DNA from: Noviherbaspirillum autotrophicum
GTDB lineage: Bacteria; Pseudomonadota; Gammaproteobacteria; Burkholderiales; Burkholderiaceae_D
Direction: 5' to 3'
Assembly: GCF_000818395.1 (NCBI RefSeq)
Contig: NZ_JWJG01000028.1
Span: 1,302,212 to 1,366,211 of the forward strand
Length of the DNA stretch: 64,000 nucleotides
A program made the position numbers and the translations under genes. Every line of letters starts with the position of its first letter. The first letter of the stretch is position 1. This document shows, one piece after another, positions 1 to 9,297 of this stretch. The notes under the pieces were generated by a model. The model made no database searches. It was not told the origin of the DNA and saw only the letters and a program-made list of their open reading frames with translations.

Positions 1-307
1 GCTCCTTGCGCTCCCGTACCACGGTACGGAACAACTCCCACACGTCCAGCGATGTCTCGAAATGATCGCGCCGCTCTCCCATAAGGTGCGCGATTTTTAC
101 CAGCTTCCAGCCTTGTAGCTCTTTCAGACTGGTCGATACGTTGGAACGTGCCACGCCCAGCGTTTCGGCAATTTCCTCGGCGTGCATTGGCCTGCCTGCG
201 ATATAGAGCAGCGCGTGAATCTGACTGACGGTACGATTCACCCCCCATCGGGTGCCCATTTCGCCCCAATGAAGAATGAATTTTTGTGCAACGGGTTTCA
301 GTTCCAT
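1..307 (-). CDS. GbsR/MarR-type transcriptional regulator, C-terminus cut by window edge
   Basis: About 102 N-terminal residues are visible and the reading frame runs off the left edge. The protein opens MELKPVAQKF and has a winged-helix core: a GEMGTRWGVNRT helix, a dimer segment, then EEIAETLGVARSNVSTSL as the helix-turn-helix (about residues 49-66) and the ERRDHFET wing. This pattern matches the GbsR branch of MarR-like repressors, which bind palindromic DNA as dimers. The ATG at 307 is chosen because the conserved N-terminal helix begins directly after it. A perfect 7-bp inverted repeat lies just upstream and overlaps the likely promoter, which suggests autoregulation (inference). The ligand and regulon cannot be told, and argF is divergent. 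Family call fairly sure, role unknown. Confidence 0.8.
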   Translation of the reverse strand, partial: MELKPVAQKFILHWGEMGTRWGVNRTVSQIHALLYIAGRPMHAEEIAETLGVARSNVSTSLKELQGWKLVKIAHLMGERRDHFETSLDVWELFRTVVRERKE

Positions 308-313
308 GCAAAC

Positions 314-350
314 AGTCTATTTCCATCAGAAATTTCAGTCAATACTGAAA
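314..350 (-). promoter_or_regulatory. Promoter and palindromic operator of the GbsR-like gene
   Basis: Read on the minus strand, TTGACT (337-342) and TAGACT (314-319) are separated by 17 bp, a good sigma-70 spacing. The palindrome TTTCAGT-CAAT-ACTGAAA (333-350) overlaps the -35 box, as expected of a self-repressing operator. The -10 box ends only 6 bp before the ATG at 307, so the transcript may be almost leaderless. The operator role is inferred. Confidence 0.5.
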
Positions 351-395
351 TCTTTGAATTTCCAATTTGCAATCAAGGCATACAGGCAACGCAGA

Positions 396-425
396 CTGTC
401 TTTCCAAGTACAAAACCCATATAAT
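396..425 (+). promoter_or_regulatory. Putative argF promoter
   Basis: A perfect TATAAT (420-425) lies 18 bp after the weak -35 match CTGTCT (396-401), in the gap between the divergent regulator and argF. It gives an untranslated leader of roughly 58 nt before the argF ATG at 490. No clear ARG-box palindrome was seen. The -10 is convincing, the -35 is not. Confidence 0.45.
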
Positions 426-489
426 TGAACGAGTTACAAAAAACTACGGCGGCAGGCGCCACCCCCGGCACCCGTCGCCGTTTCCTTTT

Positions 490-2804
<2,315 letters not shown>

Positions 2805-2828
2805 CAGTTCAACATTGATCACGACACC

Positions 2829-3149
2829 ATGACCACACAATTCGACAACGTTTCCGTCGTCAAGAAAGCGAACCTCTACTTCGACGGCAAGTGCGTCTCG
2901 CACACCGTCCTGTTCGCCGACGGCACCAAAAAAACCATTGGCGTGATTTTCCCGTCCTCGCTGACTTTCAATACCGGCGCACCAGAAATCATGGAACTCA
3001 ATGCCGGCAAGTGCCGGATTCGCCTGCAGGGTGAAGAGAACTGGACCACCTATGAAGGCGGTCAGAGCTTCAACGTTCCCGGCAATTCCAGCTTCGATAT
3101 CGAAACCCTGGAAACCCTCGACTACGTCTGCCACTTCGTCGCAGCGTGA
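2829..3149 (+). CDS. ppnP: Pyrimidine/purine nucleoside phosphorylase, PpnP (DUF1255) family
   Basis: Small cupin-fold enzyme (106 residues; the E. coli homologue is 94) of the family shown to phosphorolyse several nucleosides to the base and ribose 1-phosphate. The sequence is one beta-rich domain: [25 protein letters not shown] and [11 protein letters not shown] in the first half, and the hallmark [11 protein letters not shown] toward the C-terminus. It lies 24 bp after argG on the same strand and ends at a strong terminator, so it probably shares the arg transcript. A link to arginine metabolism is not evident. Family assignment is good; substrate range is by analogy. Confidence 0.88.
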   Translation: MTTQFDNVSVVKKANLYFDGKCVSHTVLFADGTKKTIGVIFPSSLTFNTGAPEIMELNAGKCRIRLQGEENWTTYEGGQSFNVPGNSSFDIETLETLDYVCHFVAA

Positions 3150-3150
3150 C

Positions 3151-3185
3151 AAAAAAGGGCGATCAAATGATCTCCCTTTTTCTTT
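3151..3185. terminator. Bidirectional intrinsic terminator between ppnP and murB
   Basis: GGG-c-GATC with a 4-nt loop and GATC-t-CCC forms a hairpin (3157-3176, one mismatch). It is flanked by six A on the left and a T-rich tract on the right, so it can terminate both ppnP (plus) and murB (minus), whose stops lie within 10 bp on each side. Confidence 0.75.
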
Positions 3186-3188
3186 TGT

Positions 3189-4211
3189 TCAAATGAATAC
3201 CGGCTCCGGTTCGAGCATCACGCCAAACTTCGCCAGCACGTCGGCTTGAATCGCTGCAGCGAGCTCTGCGATGTCGCGCCCGCTCGCGCCGCCACGATTG
3301 ACCAATACCAGAGCCTGTTTCTCATACACGCCCGCCGCGCCAATGCTCCTGCCCTTCCACCCGCTCTGGTCGATCAGCCATCCCGCAGCCAGTTTGAACG
3401 TGCCGTCGGCTTGCGCATAGCTCACCAGCTTCGGATAGCGCGCCAATAGCGCATCACGCTGCTCCGCTGTCACGATCGGGTTCTTGAAGAAGCTGCCGGC
3501 ATTGCCGATCTGCGCCGGGTCCGGCAGCTTGCGGGTCCGGATCGCGATCACCGCATCGCTGATCTGCCTTGGCGTCGGCGCAGCGATCCCACATGCCGCC
3601 AGTTCCTGCGCCACATCTGCATACTGCACGTTCGGCTGCCACTGCTTCGGCAGGGCAAACGTCACATCGAGAATCACGGCCTGGTCGCGAAATGCATGCT
3701 TGAACACGCTGTCCCGATAGCCGAAATGGCAAGCGGCCTTGTCGAGCACGAACGTCTCGCCGGTGTCCGTGTTGAACGCTGTCAGGGCGTGAAAAGTGTC
3801 CTTTAACTCGACACCATAAGCGCCGATGTTCTGGATCGGCGACGCACCCACACTGCCCGGAATCAGCGACAGGTTTTCCAGTCCGCCCAGCCCCGCGCCT
3901 AGCGTCCATTGCACGAATTGATGCCAGTTTTCGCCGGCTGCGGCTTTCACGTGTGTGGCATTGGCGTCTTCGCCGACGATGTCGATGCCAGTGGTTGCCA
4001 TGTGCAGCACCAGTCCCGGGAAATCGCGCGTCAGCAGCAGGTTGCTGCCGCCGCCGAGCACCAGTCGCGGCAATGCGTTGAGCGCGGCGTCTTCTTTAAC
4101 TGCCCGTAACTGATCGTTCGATGTTACGCGCAGATAGGCATGGGCCTTTGCCTCGATACCGAAGGTATTGAATGGCCGGAGGGAAAATTGGTACTGGACA
4201 GGGAGACTCAT
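3189..4211 (-). CDS. murB: UDP-N-acetylenolpyruvoylglucosamine reductase
   Basis: FAD-dependent cytoplasmic enzyme that reduces UDP-GlcNAc-enolpyruvate to UDP-MurNAc in peptidoglycan synthesis, using NADPH. The 340-residue length fits type I MurB. FAD-binding segments are LVLGGGSNLLL and SLIPGSVGASPIQNIGAYG; the proton-donating serine lies in NAGSFFKNP (Ser240), and the C-terminal MLEPEPVFI carries the acid residue. ATG 4211 (MSLPVQYQF) is preferred over an upstream in-frame start 12 codons earlier because the family N-terminus begins here. A TATAAT-like hexamer sits about 10 bp before this ATG, which would make the leader very short. Secure. Confidence 0.95.
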   Translation of the reverse strand: MSLPVQYQFSLRPFNTFGIEAKAHAYLRVTSNDQLRAVKEDAALNALPRLVLGGGSNLLLTRDFPGLVLHMATTGIDIVGEDANATHVKAAAGENWHQFVQWTLGAGLGGLENLSLIPGSVGASPIQNIGAYGVELKDTFHALTAFNTDTGETFVLDKAACHFGYRDSVFKHAFRDQAVILDVTFALPKQWQPNVQYADVAQELAACGIAAPTPRQISDAVIAIRTRKLPDPAQIGNAGSFFKNPIVTAEQRDALLARYPKLVSYAQADGTFKLAAGWLIDQSGWKGRSIGAAGVYEKQALVLVNRGGASGRDIAELAAAIQADVLAKFGVMLEPEPVFI

Positions 4212-4353
4212 AGGGCTGCGATTATAGTCGGTAGGTAGTCTAGCCACCCGGTTTTTTGTCCGCTAGAATGGCCCGTTAATCGAATCGCAACTCGGCCCGG
4301 TCGCAGGATACCGGGTCGTTCCAGCAAACCAATGAAGCAAAGAGGAAGTCGCC

Positions 4354-4839
4354 ATGCCATCGTTTGATGTCGTATCCGAAGCCAATCTCGTCGAAGTCAA
4401 GAACGCGATTGATCAATCCAACAAGGAAATATCCACCCGCTTCGACTTCAAGGGCAGCGATGCCCGCGTCGAACAAAAGGAACGCGAACTGACCGCCTAT
4501 GCCGACAGCGAGTTCCAGTTGAACCAGGTGCGCGACGTCCTGACCGGCAAGATGGTCAAGCGTAATGTCGATGTGCGCTTCATGGACCTCGGCAAGATCG
4601 AAAAAATCGGCGGCGACAAGGTCAAGCAAGTCATCAAGATCAAGAACGGCATCGAATCCGACGCCGCCAAGAAGATTGTCCGCATCATCAAGGATAGCAA
4701 GATGAAGGTGCAGGCCAGCATCCAGGGCGACGCCGTGCGCATCACCGGCGCCAAGCGCGACGACCTGCAAGCGGCGATTGCGCTGCTGCGCAAGGAAGTC
4801 AGCGACCTGCCGCTCGAGTTCAATAACTTCCGCGACTAG
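4354..4839 (+). CDS. yajQ: YajQ-family nucleotide/cyclic-di-GMP-binding protein
   Basis: 161-residue cytoplasmic protein of the YajQ (DUF520) family, built of two similar alpha/beta halves. The N-terminus [20 protein letters not shown] and C-terminus [10 protein letters not shown] are the family signatures. Homologues bind nucleotides, and members from Xanthomonas and Pseudomonas bind cyclic-di-GMP and then act with a LysR regulator; that role here is by analogy only. A good Shine-Dalgarno (AGAGGAAG) precedes ATG 4354. The protease gene that follows starts 4 bp after the yajQ stop and so may be translationally coupled. Family certain, physiological role open. Confidence 0.93.
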   Translation: MPSFDVVSEANLVEVKNAIDQSNKEISTRFDFKGSDARVEQKERELTAYADSEFQLNQVRDVLTGKMVKRNVDVRFMDLGKIEKIGGDKVKQVIKIKNGIESDAAKKIVRIIKDSKMKVQASIQGDAVRITGAKRDDLQAAIALLRKEVSDLPLEFNNFRD

Positions 4840-4843
4840 CATT

Positions 4844-5476
4844 GTGCGCACGCCCGCCCTCTTCTGCGCTGCCACATTATTTGCCGGCACAGCACAGGCG
4901 TCCGACATCAGTGTAGTCGGCCTGTTTCCCAACAAGGCCGTTCTGGTGATCGACGGCGGTGCGCCGAAGACCTATGCGGTCGGCAGCACGATTTCGGCGG
5001 GCGTCAAGTTGGTATCGGCTGACAATTCGGGCGCCACACTCGAGGTAAACGGCAAGCGCCAAACGATTGCCATAGGCGACCATGCGGGCCGCAGTGCATC
5101 AAACGGCCGCGCCAGCGTGACACTGCTGCCCGATAGCCAGGGCCACTACATGGCGCAAGGGCAGATCAATGGCGGGACGGTGCGCATGCTGCTCGACACC
5201 GGTGCGACCCTGATCGCGCTGCCGGCAACGGAAGCGACGCGACTGGGGGTCAGCTACAAGGATGGCCAGATGGGCTACGTGAAAACCGCCAACGGCACGG
5301 CACCCGCGTACCGCGTCACACTCAACTCCGTCAAGCTTGGCGACATCGAAATCAGCCAGGTGGACGCCGTGGTGCAGGAACAGGGCCTGCCTTTCATCCT
5401 GCTCGGGATGTCCTTCCTTAATCGCATGGAAATGCGGCGCGAAGGTGAACAAATGGTGTTGACCAAGCGGTATTAA
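4844..5476 (+). CDS. Retropepsin-like aspartic protease, secreted (TIGR02281-like)
   Basis: 210 residues starting at a GTG. The first 19 residues, MRTPALFCAATLFAGTAQA, form a good signal peptide ending in an AQA cleavage site, so the product is probably periplasmic or membrane-associated. The C-terminal half is a single-lobe retropepsin fold: the catalytic LLDTGATLIALP has its aspartate at residue 118, and the closing segment LLGMSFLNRM is the flap/dimer region; such enzymes work as homodimers. The GTG at 4844 is chosen because no ATG precedes the signal peptide outside yajQ. It lies 4 bp after yajQ and is followed by a strong terminator. Substrate unknown. Confidence 0.8.
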   Translation: MRTPALFCAATLFAGTAQASDISVVGLFPNKAVLVIDGGAPKTYAVGSTISAGVKLVSADNSGATLEVNGKRQTIAIGDHAGRSASNGRASVTLLPDSQGHYMAQGQINGGTVRMLLDTGATLIALPATEATRLGVSYKDGQMGYVKTANGTAPAYRVTLNSVKLGDIEISQVDAVVQEQGLPFILLGMSFLNRMEMRREGEQMVLTKRY

Positions 5477-5486
5477 CCATGCCGAA

Positions 5487-5516
5487 GGCAAGGGCGCGGG
5501 GTGCGCCCTTGCCTTT
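5487..5516. terminator. Intrinsic terminator after the retropepsin gene
   Basis: A perfect 11-bp stem, GGCAAGGGCGC (5487-5497) and its complement (5503-5513) around a 5-nt loop, is followed by only three T. It lies between the convergent protease gene and aroG and may serve both strands. Confidence 0.65.
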
Positions 5517-5521
5517 ACCCG

Positions 5522-6589
5522 TTATGCGTCCGGGTCCTGCTGCAGGCGGCGCTGTTTTACCGCTTCCGCCAGGCCTTCCAGAACCTTCACGCTGTTTTCC
5601 CAATCGATGCAGCCATCGGTGACGGACTGGCCGTAGGTCAGTTCCCTTCCCTGCACCAGATCCTGCCGCCCCCCCACCAGGTGCGACTCGACCATCACAC
5701 CGACAATGCGGCTGTCACCCGCAGCGATCTGCTTGCCAATGTCAGCACATACCGGCACCTGGTTCTCCGGCTTCTTCGAGCTGTTGGCATGCGATGCGTC
5801 GATCATCAGGCGCGACGCCAGGCCATTGCTGGCGATATCCTTGCATGCCGCATCGACGCTGGCTGCGTCGTAGTTCGGAGCCTTGCCACCACGCAGAATG
5901 ATGTGGCAATCCTCGTTGCCGCTGGTGGACACAATCGCCGAATGGCCGCCCTTGGTCACCGACAAGAAGTGGTGCGGCTGCGACGCGGCTTTGATCGCAT
6001 CGACTGCGATCTTGACGTTGCCGTCGGTGCCGTTCTTGAAGCCGACCGGGCAGGACAGGCCGGATGCCAGTTCGCGGTGCACCTGCGATTCCGTGGTGCG
6101 CGCCCCGATTGCGCCCCAGCTGATCAAGTCGGCCACGTATTGCGGGCTGATCACGTCGAGGAATTCGGTGCCGGACGGCAGGCCCAGCTCGTTGATGTTC
6201 AACAGCAGTTCGCGCGCCATGCGCAGGCCATCGTTGATGCGGAAGCTGTTGTCCATGTACGGATCGTTGATCAAACCCTTCCAACCGACGGTGGTACGCG
6301 GTTTTTCGAAGTACACGCGCATCACGATTTCCAGCTCGCCGGAAAAACGCTCACGCTCCTTGACCAGGCGGTTCGCATATTCCATCGCCGCCTTCGGATC
6401 GTGAATCGAGCACGGGCCGATCACCACCATCACGCGGTCGTCCTGGCCGTGCAGGATACGGTGCAGCGCGGTGCGCGCATTGGCCACGGTGGAAGATACC
6501 TTGTCAGTGCAGGGAAACTCGCGAATCAGATGCGATGGCGGCGTCAGCTCTTTCATTTCACGGATGCGTAAATCGTCGGTGCGCGGCAT
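5522..6589 (-). CDS. aroG: 3-deoxy-7-phosphoheptulonate (DAHP) synthase, class I
   Basis: First enzyme of the shikimate pathway, condensing phosphoenolpyruvate with erythrose 4-phosphate. The 355-residue length matches AroG/AroF/AroH. Visible are VVIGPCSIHDPKAAMEY (about residues 63-79), the PEP/metal site VGFKNGTDG, KGGHSA, and the metal-binding DASHANSSKKP. ATG 6589 has the Shine-Dalgarno GGAGAG. The gene is preceded by a 23-codon Phe/Tyr-rich leader peptide and a terminator with a competing pairing, so transcription is probably attenuated by charged tRNA-Phe/tRNA-Tyr. Which amino acid inhibits the enzyme allosterically cannot be read with certainty. Identification is secure; the choice of AroG over AroF is conventional. 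Confidence 0.95.
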   Translation of the reverse strand: MPRTDDLRIREMKELTPPSHLIREFPCTDKVSSTVANARTALHRILHGQDDRVMVVIGPCSIHDPKAAMEYANRLVKERERFSGELEIVMRVYFEKPRTTVGWKGLINDPYMDNSFRINDGLRMARELLLNINELGLPSGTEFLDVISPQYVADLISWGAIGARTTESQVHRELASGLSCPVGFKNGTDGNVKIAVDAIKAASQPHHFLSVTKGGHSAIVSTSGNEDCHIILRGGKAPNYDAASVDAACKDIASNGLASRLMIDASHANSSKKPENQVPVCADIGKQIAAGDSRIVGVMVESHLVGGRQDLVQGRELTYGQSVTDGCIDWENSVKVLEGLAEAVKQRRLQQDPDA

Positions 6590-6624
6590 GTTTTCTCTCC
6601 GATTAGTAGGGTTCAAAGCTGTAC

Positions 6625-6656
6625 AAAAGAAAAAACCGCCATCACTGGCGGTTTTT
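6625..6656 (-). terminator. Attenuator terminator in the aroG leader
   Basis: On the minus strand a perfect 10-bp stem AAAAACCGCC / GGCGGTTTTT with a 6-nt loop (6631-6656) is followed by a TTTTTTCTTTT tract. It ends about 36 nt before the aroG ATG and follows the leader peptide stop. An exact copy of the 3'-arm core ATGGCGGT occurs inside the leader peptide gene (6703-6710) and can pair with the 5' arm (6646-6652) instead, giving an antiterminator. Confidence 0.85.
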
Positions 6657-6689
6657 CAAGGAATTCGGTCTGGGCTTTTATTCGTGCGC

Positions 6690-6761
6690 TTACCGCTTTT
6701 CCACCGCCATGGGGCTGGAATAGCTAAAGTAAAAATAAAAGTAAAAGTGCGCGAACGTCAT
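6690..6761 (-). CDS. aroG leader peptide (Phe/Tyr-rich attenuation peptide)
   Basis: A 23-codon reading frame, ATG at 6761 and TAA at 6690, beginning MTFAHFYFYFYFSYSS. Nine of its first fourteen residues are Phe (3, 6, 8, 10, 12) or Tyr (7, 9, 11, 14), the end products of the pathway that aroG starts. The terminator follows about 34 nt downstream, then aroG. A protector hairpin (6713-6720 with 6699-6705, one bulge) covers the segment that can open the terminator; a ribosome stalled on the Phe/Tyr codons would cover its first arm and free the second. The Shine-Dalgarno is weak. The peptide itself probably has no function beyond sensing. Coding assignment rests on composition and placement. Confidence 0.85.
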   Translation of the reverse strand: MTFAHFYFYFYFSYSSPMAVEKR

Positions 6762-6792
6762 GTTTTACGGATTGTGCAACTGGTATCGGTCA

Positions 6793-6821
6793 ATAGTGCA
6801 GTAAAACAAGGGTTTTGGCAA
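6793..6821 (-). promoter_or_regulatory. Putative promoter of the aroG leader transcript
   Basis: On the minus strand TTGCCA (6816-6821, five of six consensus bases) is followed after 17 bp by CACTAT (6793-6798, a weak -10). It would start RNA about 25-30 nt before the leader peptide ATG. Position is good, the -10 match is poor. Confidence 0.35.
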
Positions 6822-6858
6822 GCCATCGACCAAAAAAATGGCTTTTCAAAGCAAGCAT

Positions 6859-6884
6859 GGCATTCCGATGCAGGCCGGAATGCC
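6859..6884. terminator. Hairpin downstream of tldD, possible terminator
   Basis: A perfect 9-bp stem GGCATTCCG / CGGAATGCC with an 8-nt loop lies 15 bp past the tldD stop. On the minus strand no T-run follows directly; a run of seven T occurs about 20 nt later. It may end the yhdP-nit-tldD transcript and separate it from the aroG leader promoter. Confidence 0.45.
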
Positions 6885-6898
6885 TTTACCCGTCATGG

Positions 6899-8359
6899 TC
6901 AGGCCGTGCCGCCAACGGTCACGCCATCGATACGCAAGGTCGGCTGGCCCACGCCCACCGGCACGCTTTGCCCTTCCTTGCCGCAAACGCCGATACCGCT
7001 GTCCAGGCTCATGTCATTGCCGATCATCGATACCCGGTTGAGCACGTCGGGACCGTTACCGATCAAAGTTGCGCCCTTGACCGGATAGGTGACCTTGCCA
7101 TCCTCGATCATGTAGGCTTCGCTGGCCGAGAACACGAACTTTCCATTGGTGATGTCGACCTGGCCGCCGCCGAAATTCACTGCATACAAGCCATTCTTGA
7201 CCGATGCAATGATTTCTTGCGGGTCCTTGTCGCCGCCGAGCATATAAGTATTTGTCATGCGCGGCATCGGCAGATGGGCATACGATTCGCGGCGCGCATT
7301 GCCGGTCAGCGGCATTTTCATGAGGCGCGCATTCAGCGTATCCTGAATATAGCCCTTCAGGATGCCATCCTCGATGAGGGTCGTGCACTGCGTCGGGTTG
7401 CCTTCGTCATCCATGTTGAGCGAGCCGCGACGGTCGGCAATGGTGCCGTCGTCCACCACCGTCACGCCCCTGGCCGCAACGCGCTCGCCGATACGGCCGG
7501 AGAACGTGCTCGATCCCTTGCGGTTGAAGTCGCCCTCCAAGCCGTGGCCGATCGCTTCGTGCAGCAGCACGCCCGGCCAGCCAGGTCCGAGCACCACGGT
7601 CATCGTACCGGCCGGCGCCGGACGCGCGTCAAGATTGACGATGGCCGACTCGACCGCTTCCGTCGCATACTGTTCCAGCAATTCGTCGGTGAAATAGCCG
7701 TAGTTGTAGCGGCCGCCACCGCCGCTCGAACCGACTTCACGGCGCCCGTTCTGCTCGGCGATCACGGTGACGGACACGCGCACCAGCGGGCGGATGTCCG
7801 CCGCCAGCACGCCGTCGCTACGCACCACCAGCACGACATCGTATTCACCGGCCAGGCCTGCCATCACCTGCACCACGCGCGGGTCCTTGGCGCGCGCAAT
7901 GCGCTCGATCTTTTCGAGCAGCTTGACCTTTTCAGTCGCATCGAGCGATGTCAGCGGATCGTTCGGCAGATACAGCGAGCGGCCGCCTGCGGCCTGGATG
8001 GCCGACGCCACCTTGATCTTGCCTGCGCCGTTGCGCGCAATGGTGCGCGTGGCGGCGGCCGCCTCCAGCAGGGCGCGCTCGGAAATGTCGTCGGAATAGG
8101 CAAATGCGGTCCGGTCACCGGACACTGCGCGCACGCCGACCCCCTGGTCGATCGAAAAGCTGCCGGTCTTGACGATGCCTTCTTCCAGGCTCCATCCTTC
8201 GTTCTTAGTGAACTGGAAATACAGATCCGCATAATCGACGCGATGCGTGAAGATCTCGCCCAGCGCCTTGATCAGTTTGGATTCATCCAGGCCGAACGGC
8301 GTGAGCAGCACGTCGCGTGCCTGCGCCAGGGTCTGGAGATTCGGTTCGAAGAGATTCAT
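6899..8359 (-). CDS. tldD: Metalloprotease TldD
   Basis: 486-residue zinc metalloprotease of the TldD/PmbA family. With TldE/PmbA (not in the window) it forms a heterodimer that degrades unfolded peptides and, in enterobacteria, matures microcin B17 and cleaves the CcdA antitoxin. The zinc motif [11 protein letters not shown] has its first histidine at residue 267, with the C-terminal cysteine-containing [13 protein letters not shown] region characteristic of TldD. ATG 8359 (MNLFEPNLQ) is preferred over an extended frame 28 codons upstream, on the family N-terminus. It is the third gene of the yhdP-nit-tldD run, an order conserved in many proteobacteria. Secure. Confidence 0.94.
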   Translation of the reverse strand: MNLFEPNLQTLAQARDVLLTPFGLDESKLIKALGEIFTHRVDYADLYFQFTKNEGWSLEEGIVKTGSFSIDQGVGVRAVSGDRTAFAYSDDISERALLEAAAATRTIARNGAGKIKVASAIQAAGGRSLYLPNDPLTSLDATEKVKLLEKIERIARAKDPRVVQVMAGLAGEYDVVLVVRSDGVLAADIRPLVRVSVTVIAEQNGRREVGSSGGGGRYNYGYFTDELLEQYATEAVESAIVNLDARPAPAGTMTVVLGPGWPGVLLHEAIGHGLEGDFNRKGSSTFSGRIGERVAARGVTVVDDGTIADRRGSLNMDDEGNPTQCTTLIEDGILKGYIQDTLNARLMKMPLTGNARRESYAHLPMPRMTNTYMLGGDKDPQEIIASVKNGLYAVNFGGGQVDITNGKFVFSASEAYMIEDGKVTYPVKGATLIGNGPDVLNRVSMIGNDMSLDSGIGVCGKEGQSVPVGVGQPTLRIDGVTVGGTA

Positions 8360-8486
8360 GAATTCTGCCTTTCGCGCAACTTGGCTGCGAAGTGATTGGT
8401 TTGGATGGATAAATTGTAGAACATCTGACCGAGGGATGTTCATCCCTGCCGCAGCGATGGGTAATGCAGCGGGGAAGTTTTTTCCG

Positions 8487-9296
8487 TCATAACTTCCGAT
8501 GCTTTAACGCCGGCAAACTTTCTCGCACGCCGTGCAAATGACGCGGCTCGATATCGCCCATGACCAGGCCCTCCCCTTCGGGTAGCACATCCCTTACTTC
8601 GCCCCACGGATCGACCAGCATGCTGTGGCCCCAGGTACGGCGGCCGTTTTGATGCTTGCCGCCCTGGGCTGCCGCAAGCACATAGCATTGGTTCTCGATT
8701 GCGCGCGCGCGCAGCAGGATTTCCCAATGCGCCTTGCCCGTCGTGTAAGTGAATGCCGCCGGCATGACGATCAGGGCGCACTCGCCCATGGCGCGATACA
8801 GTTCCGGGAAGCGCAGGTCGTAGCAGACGGACAGGCCGACCCTGCCGAACGGCGCTTCGAAGGTAGATACTTCCGCGCCGTGCACGATGGTGCGCGCCTC
8901 GTCATACGACTCGTCGCCCTTGGCGAAGCTGAACAGGTGAATTTTGTCGTAGCGCGACACGCGCTGGCCGGCCGGATCGTACACCAGCGTGGTATTCAAG
9001 ACCTTGCCGGGTTCGGCCGAGGCCAGAGGCAAAGTGCCGCCGATGAGCCAGATGCGCTCCTGGCGCGCGATATCGGCCATGAATTGCTGGATCGGCCCGG
9101 CGCCCGGCTGCTCCGCATGCGCCACCTTGTCGGCCTCGCTCATGCCCATGATCGGCCAGTATTCCGGCAACAAGACGAGCTGCGCGCCCTGCCGCGCCGC
9201 TTGCATGATCAGGCGGCGCGCCGCGGCAAAATTCTCCTCGACCTTGGGAGTCGACACCATCTGCACCGCAGCGACTTTCACAGGTTCCGTCACCAT
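8487..9296 (-). CDS. Carbon-nitrogen hydrolase, Nit1/deaminated-glutathione amidase type
   Basis: 269-residue cytoplasmic amidase of the nitrilase superfamily. The catalytic triad is visible: Glu45 in LPEYWP, Lys118 in YDKIHLF and Cys158 in [13 protein letters not shown]. The close match to the Nit1/NitB branch suggests metabolite repair, hydrolysing deaminated glutathione to 2-oxoglutarate, but the substrate is inferred from the family only. ATG 9296 begins 1 bp past the yhdP stop; a GTG nine bases earlier would overlap that stop and has poorer spacing to the GGAAAG ribosome site. Translational coupling with yhdP is likely. Family secure, substrate moderate. Confidence 0.88.
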   Translation of the reverse strand: MVTEPVKVAAVQMVSTPKVEENFAAARRLIMQAARQGAQLVLLPEYWPIMGMSEADKVAHAEQPGAGPIQQFMADIARQERIWLIGGTLPLASAEPGKVLNTTLVYDPAGQRVSRYDKIHLFSFAKGDESYDEARTIVHGAEVSTFEAPFGRVGLSVCYDLRFPELYRAMGECALIVMPAAFTYTTGKAHWEILLRARAIENQCYVLAAAQGGKHQNGRRTWGHSMLVDPWGEVRDVLPEGEGLVMGDIEPRHLHGVRESLPALKHRKL

Positions 9297-9297
9297 A

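Noticed and set aside
367..489. Upstream in-frame extension of argF
   Set aside because: It runs through the promoter-like TATAAT and has no family similarity; ATG 490 gives the standard N-terminus.
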